Shown here one piece after another: positions 32,947-41,530 of a DNA stretch of 64,000 bases. The position numbers and the translations under genes are program-made. The stretch is from the NCBI GenBank assembly GCA_965205545.1, contig OZ242170.1:558001-622000 (forward strand). Reading direction: 5' to 3'. Below the pieces are notes generated by a model, which searched no databases, was not told the DNA's origin, and saw only the letters and a list, made by a program, of their open reading frames with translations. The stretch comes from Bin55 sp965205545 (GTDB lineage: Bacteria; Pseudomonadota; Gammaproteobacteria; Pseudomonadales; Azotimanducaceae). Each line of letters starts with the position of its first letter. The stretch's first letter is position 1.

Positions 32947-33867
32947 TCAGCGTCCCAAATACACGTCAGTAATGTCGATGCGATTGTGTCCTAGTTCCTG
33001 GCTCACCTTCAATCGCGCGACTTGGTCAGGAATCCGTTTATCAGGAGCGAGTGCCTTTCGAGACGGTCCTCCCGCAAAAGGCGCTGGCCACCCAACCAGT
33101 GATTTGTACCTGCGTTGCGCATAGCCATGCCTCAATCCATGCAAGTTCTTGAAACCACATTTGTCTGCAACTGACTCATAGTGCTTGCTCCATTGCGCGT
33201 AGCTGAATTCATCAGGGATCATGGAACCAACCCCCACAGCTTGGGTAACCCTGTCCAACAATCTCCGTTGTGATTCCGTTACGAGTGGAATCTCGCGAGG
33301 ACGACCGCCTTTGGTCCAGGAACCTTTGAGCCGCACAAATGTTCCCCGGTCTGCATAGGAAGGTCTGAATTTCAAACACTCCTCTTTGCGAAGTCCGAAT
33401 TCCTGCTGCAATTCCACACTAAGGCGGATCCGCTCATCTGGGATGGAATCCAAAGTTGCCCGATCAAAATATTGAGCTTTGGATTGGTCGGGAATCCGAT
33501 TGCGACTGGGAATAGTCAGCGATTGATTGTCCTCGGGAATTACCTCCTCCTTCCCTACCTTACGAGCCCACCATCTCAGGTGCGACATGTAGTTCTTCGT
33601 TGTGCTGACCGAATAATCGAGATCGCGCCAGAGGACAAGCAAGGCATCCACATGCTTGCGACGCAGAGAATGGACGCTCATTTGATTAAATCCCAACTCG
33701 TGCAGTTGCCTTGCAATTTGAGCAAGACTCGAGCGGCGTCGTTTCTGAGTGCCATAGCTTCCATCGCGATTGTGAAACGCCATTTGCTTCAGTTGAAACT
33801 CAAGCTTTTTCACTTTTAGCTGTGCCAATCGTCGATTGAATGTGGAAACAGTGCCTAGAAACTCCAC
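32947..33867 (-). CDS. ICE-associated tyrosine recombinase (Integrase_1 type)
   Basis: A 306-residue tyrosine recombinase of the kind found beside TraG in ICE/GI elements. The N-terminal part (about 45-115) is the SAM-like DNA-binding domain. Catalytic residues can be placed: Arg160 (Phe-Gly-Leu-Arg-Lys-Glu-Glu), Lys186 (Ser-Trp-Thr-Lys-Gly-Gly-Arg), His243-x-x-Arg246 (Leu-His-Gly-Leu-Arg-His), His294 (Leu-Gly-His-Asn-Arg) and nucleophile Tyr303 (Val-Tyr-Leu-Gly-Arg). The full set suggests an active enzyme. It starts 22 bases after the TraG-like stop. In related elements this gene is an internal, accessory recombinase next to the MobH relaxase rather than the main integrase, so it does not by itself mark the element end. 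Confidence 0.88.
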   Translation of the reverse strand: MEFLGTVSTFNRRLAQLKVKKLEFQLKQMAFHNRDGSYGTQKRRRSSLAQIARQLHELGFNQMSVHSLRRKHVDALLVLWRDLDYSVSTTKNYMSHLRWWARKVGKEEVIPEDNQSLTIPSRNRIPDQSKAQYFDRATLDSIPDERIRLSVELQQEFGLRKEECLKFRPSYADRGTFVRLKGSWTKGGRPREIPLVTESQRRLLDRVTQAVGVGSMIPDEFSYAQWSKHYESVADKCGFKNLHGLRHGYAQRRYKSLVGWPAPFAGGPSRKALAPDKRIPDQVARLKVSQELGHNRIDITDVYLGR

Positions 33868-33889
33868 TTTTGCCGTGTCGGAGCAATGG

Positions 33890-35437
33890 CTACCGTTTCT
33901 TCATCAGCCAAGATCCGAAATTACGACCAGCGTCGTCAGCGTGCCGAGTGTAGACACCGGTCGACGAATCGAGGGAATGGCCAATGCGCACTCCTGCCCA
34001 AGCCATCATGGCGCTCCAAAGAATTGGCAGACCGATGTAGAGACAAGTCGTTGTAAAGTCAAGAAACATTCGCTTCGTGGTGTGTTCCGAGGAATTCGTC
34101 AAGAATTCGAATAGCAGATCCACATCTGGATACATCGCAGCAACCAAATTCTGATCTACCCACTGCGCCAAATACCACAGCACTGTCCAAAACTTGACGC
34201 TGAAGATTGCCAGAGCTCCCACGACGAGTATCGTGAAGGAATAACGTGAGAACACGACAACCAACGGCATCAGTGCGTAGATTCCCATTAGGATCATTGC
34301 CTGAAACATTGGTGCAACCGAGATAATTCCGCTAACAACAACCCCGAATACCGCAAAAGCTGGCAACGAGCCCAACGTGTAAGCCAGACTCTTCAGCTTT
34401 TTCTCAATTGCACCTGCAGCACCACCCGTCCTTGTGGTTCCTCCACTGATCTCGTTATTCGTCCAGGTGTCTGGGGTATGAAAAAGTGTAGTGCGCGCGA
34501 CAAGATCCAGTCGTTTCTCCGTCGCCAATGCTGGTGCCAGTCGGTAGAACAACGTAGCAAAACCAGGAGCTGTTACGTCTGCTGCGTCAACGAGCTTTTG
34601 TCGCAATCCCGAAACCGACGCACCCCACCAATCCTTGCAGTAAGGGCGTCCGTGAGCTGGCGGATGGGTTGGGTCGTATTCCGTATCTCTCGAAGCATCG
34701 AACGACCACCCTTTCACTGGCTTGTTCGCCCGCAATATATCGTAGTATCCCGGTGTTCTTCGGTATACCTGGGATCCGATCCAATCCGTGTCACCGCTAC
34801 CGTAGGATTGCATGATGGAATCTATCAATGACGATGACGGTTGTTCCCCAAGAAACTTAGATCTGGCTGGCACATAGCACGACGTGTAGAAGTCGGCAAC
34901 TTCCTGTCGCAAACGAGGATCCTCCATGGTGGCCAACCTAGCCAATTGAGCGAAGTGGCGTATTTCGCTGGATCGAGGCAATCCTTCCACAACGGCGTGA
35001 TTGAATCCTGATGTGAACGCCATAACGGCATACCACCACATGGGTACATTGACGGTGTCAACTGCCCCATCAAATCCCGCTGTACCAAATGTGCTTTCCG
35101 CGCTGCCGTAGTCAACGCGCGTCGGATTTGGATTGCTGGCAGTAGGAGGAGGTGTATAAGAGAGTTCCGTTGATACAAGCGGAGTTAACGGAACCGGCTG
35201 ACCGGCGAACACGACAACAATCAAAGCTATCAGCATTTCCTGTTCTATCTTTCTTAGAGATAGTCCGCTTGAGACCCGATGTGGAGATTCGGCAGCTGGT
35301 TCGCGCCAATGGTCGATCAAAATCCCAAGGAAGGGCAGATAGACGATTCCTGTGGCAACAAGCACATCCCAGACAACCCCATAGAACATCCATCCAAACA
35401 TTGTTGAATACAGTTCGAGGTAGCTATCGACACTCAT
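33890..35437 (-). CDS. Conjugal transfer TraG N-terminal domain protein
   Basis: A 515-residue inner-membrane protein of the T4SS mating-pair apparatus. The ATG at 35437 overlaps the stop of the preceding gene (ATGA), which fixes the start over a longer frame reaching 35506. It opens with Tyr-Leu-Glu-Leu-Tyr-Ser-Thr-Met-Phe-Gly-Trp, typical of TraG_N (PF07916). Helices lie at about 18-40 and 60-85, then a large periplasmic region, then several helices at about 355-430 and 470-495. In F-type systems TraG stabilises mating pairs and acts in entry exclusion. Only the N-terminal domain is present, as usual for GI-type elements. Confidence 0.87.
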   Translation of the reverse strand: MSVDSYLELYSTMFGWMFYGVVWDVLVATGIVYLPFLGILIDHWREPAAESPHRVSSGLSLRKIEQEMLIALIVVVFAGQPVPLTPLVSTELSYTPPPTASNPNPTRVDYGSAESTFGTAGFDGAVDTVNVPMWWYAVMAFTSGFNHAVVEGLPRSSEIRHFAQLARLATMEDPRLRQEVADFYTSCYVPARSKFLGEQPSSSLIDSIMQSYGSGDTDWIGSQVYRRTPGYYDILRANKPVKGWSFDASRDTEYDPTHPPAHGRPYCKDWWGASVSGLRQKLVDAADVTAPGFATLFYRLAPALATEKRLDLVARTTLFHTPDTWTNNEISGGTTRTGGAAGAIEKKLKSLAYTLGSLPAFAVFGVVVSGIISVAPMFQAMILMGIYALMPLVVVFSRYSFTILVVGALAIFSVKFWTVLWYLAQWVDQNLVAAMYPDVDLLFEFLTNSSEHTTKRMFLDFTTTCLYIGLPILWSAMMAWAGVRIGHSLDSSTGVYTRHADDAGRNFGSWLMKKR

Positions 35438-35778
35438 CCAGTTGCGACCTCGATAAAGCGTTGAACAATCGATTGACCCAGCAACAGCTCCATCAAAACC
35501 AGCCAAGCTCCGATTTTTAGCGTGTGCAAGAGGATTGATGAGTTCTTTCTTGTTAGGGATTCTCCAAGCTGAATTCCCTCTCTACGCATTCGGAAGGCAC
35601 CAAAACCAATCAATACAAGCAACAGAGCGCCAACACGCAAGACTGTGAATTTCCAATGATTTTCCGACAGCAGTGCGCCAAATTCCAAGACAGTCTCCTT
35701 GTCGAACAAACAGAAGAAAACTAGCGAAATGACAAGCAGCAGCGAAATTACTAGCCATGGACGAACCAGCCATCGCAT
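35434..35778 (-). CDS. Small membrane protein of the conjugation operon
   Basis: A 114-residue protein with three hydrophobic helices at about 8-26, 44-62 and 82-105 and a basic loop Arg-Met-Arg-Arg-Glu between the second and third. It begins one base after the TIGR03755 stop and its own stop overlaps the TraG-like ATG, so it is clearly part of the operon. A small membrane protein of this size is common at this spot in GI-type elements, but its role is not defined. Confidence 0.75.
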   Translation of the reverse strand: MRWLVRPWLVISLLLVISLVFFCLFDKETVLEFGALLSENHWKFTVLRVGALLLVLIGFGAFRMRREGIQLGESLTRKNSSILLHTLKIGAWLVLMELLLGQSIVQRFIEVATG

Positions 35779-35779
35779 G

Positions 35780-37126
35780 CTAGGGAGTTGGCTTTACCCG
35801 TCCGTCGAGCAGCGGACTAGGATCGCGTCGCGACTGTTCTGGAACCCCGAGTGAGGATTGACGCTTATTTTCATTGCGAATCAATAGCTTAACCACAGTA
35901 TCCGAAACAACTTCCTTGCGTATTCGATTCTCAAAGATCATGCGTTCAATTTCGTTGTCCAAATCGACAACTATCTGATCCACGTGCTCTTGGGCTACTG
36001 TATTGGCGTGAATTTCAGGCAATTGCCCGCCCGACTTGATGATTCGTCGCGCCAGAAAAGCCTTTTCTACTGTTCGAGCAACGGCTATTTCAGTTGCTAA
36101 CCTCTCCACGAGAATGGACCTTTCAGTTTGCGGTAGCGCTCTAATGCTCTCGATCACCTGTCGTGTAATAGCAATTCCCGGAGCTGAGACCTTTGCTAAA
36201 TCAGTTAATGTAGGGTTTGACGAGCTGTTCACTATGCTTCCAAGCTCAGTAGAGACTGTATCAACCTCCAGTTGAAGCGCTGGACCCAACCCATGGCCTG
36301 GCACTGTTTGCTTTGCGCAACCATCACAGGTGGTAACTTCGTGCTCTCCAACCACCGCTTTAGTCCATTCCGCTGCTTCGTCCGGAGACGCCCAGACTTC
36401 CGCAATGCGCTGGGAAGGAGCTGAAACTACCGTTCCAGTGGCGCTCGGCGACCGATTGAGCTCGACGTTGAAACCAGCCTTAGCTACGTCTCCTGTAAGT
36501 CGAATGGGATCTTGATTGACTCCTCCAGCTTGCCCACCAATCCACGGAAGTCCATTGGACCCATTGGAGGTCGCTACCGCTTCTTGGGCAGTGACTGGAT
36601 CATTGCCACCAATACCCATCTGGACCTTCCAATCATTCCCCTTGGATAGAACAGCCAGATCCTCGTACGGGTTTTTGCTGTTCGCCAAGGAAGCCTCGAT
36701 TTGTTCGCATGACTTCGTTGCAAGCTGTACTTGATATTCAGCTCGCACAAGTGCATTCTGAAACAAGTCGTATAGACCGGGATTGGCTCGTTGAAGGATT
36801 ACAGCAGGCAGTGAGGCGATTGCCCCGGTTGCGGCGGTTGTCATGGCATTGAGCATGTTCTCGGCGCCGTCCTTAACCTCATTCAAAGTGTTCTTTACAG
36901 CCGCTACTGGATCTAGTTTCAAGCAGCTGTAGCCCAAACCCAATTGAGCTGAACCGCCCACGGATAGATTGGTAGCTGATGGGTTTGCTGGTGCTGAAAC
37001 AGGTTTTGCACCTCCTATCTCGTAGTACAGCAAGTCCTCTTCCGGTGGAGCTTTGGGAGGATCAGCTGAGATAGCAGATACATGACAAATCAGTAGAGAT
37101 AGAACTAATAGATATTTGTTTTTCAT
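35780..37126 (-). CDS. Integrating conjugative element protein, TIGR03755 family (PFL_4711-like)
   Basis: A 448-residue exported protein. A signal peptide at 1-21 ends Ala-Ile-Ser-Ala-Asp. Then comes Tyr-Tyr-Glu-Ile-Gly-Gly-Ala, close to the family opening, followed by Gly-Tyr-Ser-Cys, a long helical region, and paired Cys (Thr-Thr-Cys-Asp-Gly-Cys). It is thought to act in the periplasm with the TraU-like protein in assembling or stabilising the mating apparatus, much as TraH does in F-type systems; that comparison is inference. Its ATG overlaps the stop of the TraU-like gene by four bases. Confidence 0.87.
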   Translation of the reverse strand: MKNKYLLVLSLLICHVSAISADPPKAPPEEDLLYYEIGGAKPVSAPANPSATNLSVGGSAQLGLGYSCLKLDPVAAVKNTLNEVKDGAENMLNAMTTAATGAIASLPAVILQRANPGLYDLFQNALVRAEYQVQLATKSCEQIEASLANSKNPYEDLAVLSKGNDWKVQMGIGGNDPVTAQEAVATSNGSNGLPWIGGQAGGVNQDPIRLTGDVAKAGFNVELNRSPSATGTVVSAPSQRIAEVWASPDEAAEWTKAVVGEHEVTTCDGCAKQTVPGHGLGPALQLEVDTVSTELGSIVNSSSNPTLTDLAKVSAPGIAITRQVIESIRALPQTERSILVERLATEIAVARTVEKAFLARRIIKSGGQLPEIHANTVAQEHVDQIVVDLDNEIERMIFENRIRKEVVSDTVVKLLIRNENKRQSSLGVPEQSRRDPSPLLDGRVKPTP

Positions 37127-38160
37127 GGATATCCGTGCACGTCGTCAGATCCTAGAAACACTTGCCCGCGACGCGGACAGCACTTATAAGGACGCCAAAG
37201 TGACCATAGGTATGAATTCTTGGTGTCAACCTTTCCACCTCCCCAATCAGCCAACTGAAAAAGGTCGCTACTACCAAAAACCGAGCAATTCTTCTCTTCA
37301 ACCGGATGAATCATTTGCCATTTGGCTGTTGCGGCATTGTTCTCTCGAAGTCGATAGGGAGGCCAAAGATTTACCCGTCCATGACCCATTCGCGTACGAA
37401 TCCGCAAAGGGCCGCCGTTGACGGCAATATCAGCAGCGCGTTGAGCTACTACGGCGGCTCCTTTAGGCGGACTAGATTGTGTAATCCAGCCACTCCTAGG
37501 AAACACGGGTCCCCATGTATTGACCGGCCAATTCCCAACTTCTCGCACGCCTGGAGTCATGCTTGCCACGCGCAGCCCTTCGATAGACGGATTGCGCCAT
37601 GCCAACAGGTCGAGCAGGGAAATGTAGTAGGGTTGAAGCGGTCGAGTGACCGAATTGCAGATATAGTCTGCACCTGGAAACTCTAAGTCGATCAATGGAT
37701 GCCCAAACAGATCGGCTTCAAAGTACCTGAGATTCCTAGTGCGAGACAAGGAATCCATCGCCGGGTCGGTCCCATTGCCATCAATCCAGCGCTTCACTTC
37801 GTCCTCAAGTGAGGATTTGGCAACTTCAAAGGCACTCTTAACTAGGAGCTTCGTCTCCGACCACGGATGTGAGTCAATGTTGGGGTAGACGGAAACAACA
37901 CTGTCAGGTCGGTAGTGCCCTACTTTGACAGAAATCCTGACTGAGCACCCAGAGAGATCGCAATTGAGCCAAAAACACTCGCCTATAACCTTCCATTTCA
38001 AGCACTTATCTAGCGCGCTTACGGTAGTTGCCAAGATTTTTTGAGTGCGTATGTCCGCAGTCGCGCAAGCACAGAAGAGAATCAGGCCAAATATCAGGAA
38101 AGTTCGTAACGTATTGGTAATTCTGAAATGCGCTAGAGATAGGTGTAGAGAACGAATCAA
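37123..38160 (-). CDS. TraU-family conjugation protein, TIGR03756 (PFL_4710-like)
   Basis: A 345-residue periplasmic mating-pair protein from a TTG at 38160. This start gives a basic, hydrophobic signal (Leu-Ile-Phe-Gly-Leu-Ile-Leu-Phe-Cys-Ala-Cys-Ala-Thr-Ala) close to the N-terminus; an open frame to 38289 adds 43 Ser/Cys-rich residues that look non-coding. The mature part has Lys-Cys-Leu-Lys-Trp, Gly-Glu-Cys-Phe-Trp-Leu-Asn-Cys and Lys-Val-Gly-His-Tyr-Arg-Pro-Asp, all TraU marks, and many Cys likely paired by disulfides. TraU is needed for DNA transfer after pilus assembly. It is the first gene of the distal block; the upstream TIGR03757 partner usual in GI elements is absent, and unrelated genes follow upstream. 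Confidence 0.85.
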   Translation of the reverse strand: MIRSLHLSLAHFRITNTLRTFLIFGLILFCACATADIRTQKILATTVSALDKCLKWKVIGECFWLNCDLSGCSVRISVKVGHYRPDSVVSVYPNIDSHPWSETKLLVKSAFEVAKSSLEDEVKRWIDGNGTDPAMDSLSRTRNLRYFEADLFGHPLIDLEFPGADYICNSVTRPLQPYYISLLDLLAWRNPSIEGLRVASMTPGVREVGNWPVNTWGPVFPRSGWITQSSPPKGAAVVAQRAADIAVNGGPLRIRTRMGHGRVNLWPPYRLRENNAATAKWQMIHPVEEKNCSVFGSSDLFQLADWGGGKVDTKNSYLWSLWRPYKCCPRRGQVFLGSDDVHGYP

Positions 38161-38289
38161 TGTTGGAGCCACTCGTGATGACGTTGAGCAGCATGATGTT
38201 GATTGTCTTAAGCAACGGAATAGAAAATCGCTACCTAAAACGGAGAAATTTCTGCTGCTTCCATTTGTAGAACAACAATCGAATAGCAC

Positions 38290-38631
38290 TGAACGAGTTC
38301 AGATCGTCAATTTGTTGCGACGCAACTCCGTTTCGATGGCGATTGATGGAATGTAGCGACTTCCTCGTGAGAGAGACTAAACATTGGCGGCCCAATAGAG
38401 CCAGAAGTGGCTAGGCGGACATTAAGCCTTCAAAACGGGGAGTGCTGCGTGGGCACTCCACAATGCCATGAAAGCGGGTGACAGAGCACTACTAGTCTCG
38501 GGCGTACAAGAATGTCTTAGAGTTCGGAACGAACGCGTGAATGCTGTCCCTTTACCAACCACGTTCACTTTTGGCGAATAACCCCAGTGTAGGTTGGTAG
38601 GACCATTGCGTCTGTAAAATAACAAGTAACA
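38290..38631. other. Intergenic junction between the TraU-like gene and the cargo block
   Basis: About 340 bases without a convincing gene, between divergent neighbours. It contains a hairpin at 38439-38459 (GGAGTGC, 7-base loop, GCACTCC) followed on the minus strand by CCGTTTTG. It is a likely site of the junction between conjugation genes and inserted cargo. No terminal repeats or transposase traces were seen. Confidence 0.4.
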
Positions 38632-39399
38632 ATGTCTCGCGCTACACTCCAAATAGCCTCGGATTTGCATCTTGAGTTCTACCAAGACGACTTTCCGCCC
38701 CATTCCGTCTACCAACCAGACATAGACCGAGACGTACTAGTTCTAGCAGGCGACATTGGTGTCGGTCTTGGAGCTCTAGAATTCGTACTGAGTGAGCTGG
38801 CGATTTCTCCAGTGGTCTACATACCGGGAAACCACGAATACTACACACGAACTGCACGTAGGGAGATCGACGCGAGCTGGCACGAGATAGGCCATTCCAA
38901 CACATCATTCTTCTACTTGGTTGCAGAATCAGTAAACATTGATGGTTTACGCTTCTGGGGTGCGCCTTGGTACTCGGACCTCTGGGGCAAAACCGATCCT
39001 TGGTTGCACTTTGGGATCCAAAGAGGCGTTGCGGACTTCAATCCCTATCAGAAAGAGCCTTGGACCGTACGCAACCACCTTGATTCCCACATCAAGCAAA
39101 CGCGGGTTCTATTGGATCACAGGCAACCTATTGATGTCGTTGTAACTCACTGGCCTCCAACGAAACAAGCTATACATCCAAAATATGCAAACGATGAACT
39201 TAATCCCTACTTTATTAACGATAGGGAGAACGTAGTGCGCGCTGTTTCACCCAAGGTTTGGATAAGTGGACATACTCACGAATCCTACGACTACTGGGTT
39301 GGTGAGACACGCTGTGTAGGCAATCCATCAGGCTACCCCAATGAGGACCAGCTATCGCCTCACTTTTGCCCGATTCGAACGGTCGATGTTTCATACTAG
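38632..39399 (+). CDS. Calcineurin-like metallophosphoesterase
   Basis: A 255-residue cytoplasmic phosphoesterase with the full two-metal motif set: Asp11-x-His13 (Ser-Asp-Leu-His), Asp41 (Ala-Gly-Asp-Ile-Gly), Asn67-His68 (Pro-Gly-Asn-His-Glu-Tyr-Tyr), His173 (Thr-His-Trp-Pro-Pro) and His214-x-His216 (Ser-Gly-His-Thr-His). Substrates in the family range over nucleotides, cyclic nucleotides and phosphoproteins. It is the first gene of the block inserted between the two conjugation segments. No neighbour shares its strand or spacing. Confidence 0.88.
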   Translation: MSRATLQIASDLHLEFYQDDFPPHSVYQPDIDRDVLVLAGDIGVGLGALEFVLSELAISPVVYIPGNHEYYTRTARREIDASWHEIGHSNTSFFYLVAESVNIDGLRFWGAPWYSDLWGKTDPWLHFGIQRGVADFNPYQKEPWTVRNHLDSHIKQTRVLLDHRQPIDVVVTHWPPTKQAIHPKYANDELNPYFINDRENVVRAVSPKVWISGHTHESYDYWVGETRCVGNPSGYPNEDQLSPHFCPIRTVDVSY

Positions 39400-39589
39400 G
39401 GAGTGTTGGGCGTTGCAATGTTGCCTTGTGGTGTTCGCACGATGGTTTATGCACTCTTAATTGGCGAACTTGCTCTGCACAAACTCTGTATCCCGATTTA
39501 TGACAAGTCGATCAGCTCGCAAATACCTTGACGGAACCTTTTAATTTGCGGAAGCTTGGTCTAGTGCGTTTTCAGCCCCAAAACGAGAA

Positions 39590-39772
39590 ATGCCCCAAAA
39601 ACCATTTGTTAGAGACATTTCATTTGACATAACAAGAGCTAGCCTTGAAGTGATCGACAGATTTTTGGAATATTTGCCTAAGGTTGAGAAGTCTCCTACT
39701 TTAGTCAAGCACACAATCCCTTTCCACAAGCACGTCGCCAATAGCAAGTTGAAGCAGTTAAGCATTGGTTAG
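39590..39772 (+). CDS. Possible small hypothetical protein
   Basis: A 60-residue frame in the 441-base gap after the metallophosphoesterase, with an ACGAGA ribosome-like site close to the ATG. Composition is protein-like, with Arg-Asp-Ile-Ser-Phe-Asp-Ile and a helix-like Leu-Glu-Val-Ile-Asp-Arg-Phe-Leu. No family is recognised; an antisense frame of 74 residues overlaps it. The rest of the gap shows nothing else. Confidence 0.25.
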   Translation: MPQKPFVRDISFDITRASLEVIDRFLEYLPKVEKSPTLVKHTIPFHKHVANSKLKQLSIG

Positions 39773-39840
39773 CAGCGTAGTTTTTAAATTGAACGAATTC
39801 CAGGCAAGTAGGCCCAGAAAGGAGCTAGGTCAATCCTAAA

Positions 39841-41391
39841 CTAGCGCTGGCTGTTTGGTTCGATAGTTTGTGAGGCTCGAAAAGCAAGTTGGCCATCGAC
39901 TTCGATCAAACCTCTCCATGGTGGGTTCGCTGGCATGCAGTTGGACTCGGAGTAGACCTGAGTTGCAACAGTGGGTGAACTCTCTGGTTCTATGGTGCTC
40001 ATGTCCCAGACGTCGAAGAATTCTTGGTAGGTTCCATTCAGTCGTTGCTCTTTCAAGCATTCCCTCCATTTGATGGGGTCCCATGGTTCACCTGGCTCCC
40101 TGCCACAAGCAGATGCGTCTCCGCGTATCCGATACGCTACAAGGTGGTTGCCATCGAATTTCATGGATCCGTGCCTGCCCATCTCTTCTTCCGTAGTGCC
40201 TTCTGGCAACACTGGCGCCAATCGAGCCAGTTTTGCGGCAGGATTTCCTGCATACGGAAAACTGAATACTGTGTCACCCGTTGCCGTGTCGAGTACCTTG
40301 TAGTCCCATCCACTAAACCCTAGCCACCTGCCATTCTGAGAAAGGGACAATAAGCCGCCAAACCATTCGACTCGTATCCGTCTGCTCCATAGATCCACAA
40401 TTTCATCGGATGATGGGCCAAGCCGACGCTTGGTGACCTGCCAGACATCTCCAGACTCCTCTGCACTCAAATCCTCTGGCCAATCCACAAAATATCCCGT
40501 TTCGCTTGAAGTAAGCAACGCAGCCCAGTGGCCTTCGACTGTAATCCGTCGAGTACGCCCTTCTCCGACAGGATAAAAGTAGTAGATTCCCCTTCCCTTG
40601 GCATCGGCATGGCTAGGTATGAAAACAATTTCACTGCCTTCCTTTGAATACTGTGCCGCATGCTCCGATGAAAAAGCGCTCACCGGAGTCAACTTTGACC
40701 CTAGTTCATGCTCCACCTGCGTTCCGCGAACGATATTGTTCACTACTAGTCGCGAATGACCTCCCGGGGAAGGCTGGTGTAAAAAGAAAGTCGTTCCATC
40801 CGGAGCTACATCGAAGTCCCAGGCCTTGTTCGTCTCGTAGACTACGTGGTCGTCGTGGTAGATGCGCACCGGTTCGTCTGAATCCGGAGGCCGAAATACT
40901 CCAGAATTGCGACGCAATGCTCCAAATCCAAACACAACAGATCCGTCGGAACGTCGACCGATACGAGTGTGATTGGGATGGAAAGTTAGCTGTCCTCGCG
41001 TCAGAATTCCCGTGTTATCCAACACGGCGAATTCAGCTCCATCTTCAGTGGGCATCGTGACAACAGCAACGTCTCTCGCTGCTCCCTTGCCGGCAAGCAT
41101 TCTGCATTCAACGTTGAGGATTACGAGGTCCGGAGCGAAATCCAGCAGCTCGTCGTCTTGACTCATCAACTCGGATCCATCACCTACTGAAGAGGTTTCG
41201 GTCGCAGACCGGGATGCATTGTCTGGCGCTGCGATGTCCTTAGATGGACTAGGGTTACCAGAGACTTCCGACTTGAAGTCGCTGGCATGAGATAGCTGCC
41301 ACCAAACGACTGCAACTGCAACGAGGAACAAGACTAGTGTCCCGAAAGCCATGTAGTAGCCGAGGGACTGAACGCGTTGTTTGCGCTCCAT
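39841..41391 (-). CDS. Membrane-anchored propeller-like protein of unknown function
   Basis: A 516-residue protein from ATG 41391 (a longer frame reaches 41451). A basic stretch, Glu-Arg-Lys-Gln-Arg-Val, precedes one membrane helix at about 12-33. Next is a polar Ser/Asp/Glu-rich linker to about residue 80. The large extracytoplasmic part has repeated units of the type Gly-Arg-Arg-Ser-Asp-Gly-Ser-Val-Val-Phe and Val-Ala-Pro-Asp-Gly-Thr-Thr-Phe-Phe, the TolB/WD40-like propeller pattern. Cys residues near the end (Ala-Cys-Gly-Arg, Glu-Cys-Leu, Asn-Cys-Met) may pair. It probably binds a ligand or protein in the periplasm. The next gene upstream on the same strand is an AmpG-type transporter, 139 bases away. 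Confidence 0.6.
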   Translation of the reverse strand: MERKQRVQSLGYYMAFGTLVLFLVAVAVVWWQLSHASDFKSEVSGNPSPSKDIAAPDNASRSATETSSVGDGSELMSQDDELLDFAPDLVILNVECRMLAGKGAARDVAVVTMPTEDGAEFAVLDNTGILTRGQLTFHPNHTRIGRRSDGSVVFGFGALRRNSGVFRPPDSDEPVRIYHDDHVVYETNKAWDFDVAPDGTTFFLHQPSPGGHSRLVVNNIVRGTQVEHELGSKLTPVSAFSSEHAAQYSKEGSEIVFIPSHADAKGRGIYYFYPVGEGRTRRITVEGHWAALLTSSETGYFVDWPEDLSAEESGDVWQVTKRRLGPSSDEIVDLWSRRIRVEWFGGLLSLSQNGRWLGFSGWDYKVLDTATGDTVFSFPYAGNPAAKLARLAPVLPEGTTEEEMGRHGSMKFDGNHLVAYRIRGDASACGREPGEPWDPIKWRECLKEQRLNGTYQEFFDVWDMSTIEPESSPTVATQVYSESNCMPANPPWRGLIEVDGQLAFRASQTIEPNSQR

Positions 41392-41530
41392 TACTTCATC
41401 GGTGTATGGAAGTAAGAAAGTTGCTTCGTAAGCGATGGTAGCTCCATCCACTTTAGAACCCGATAATTGGGCGAAGTATGCCTCGCAAATGCAACTATGC
41501 GAAATTTGTAAGGCGATAGTCCCCGGGCCG

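Noticed and set aside
34478..34831. 117-residue plus-strand frame inside the TraG-like gene
   Set aside because: Antisense to a well-supported conjugation gene; rich in Ser, Arg and Cys with no motif.
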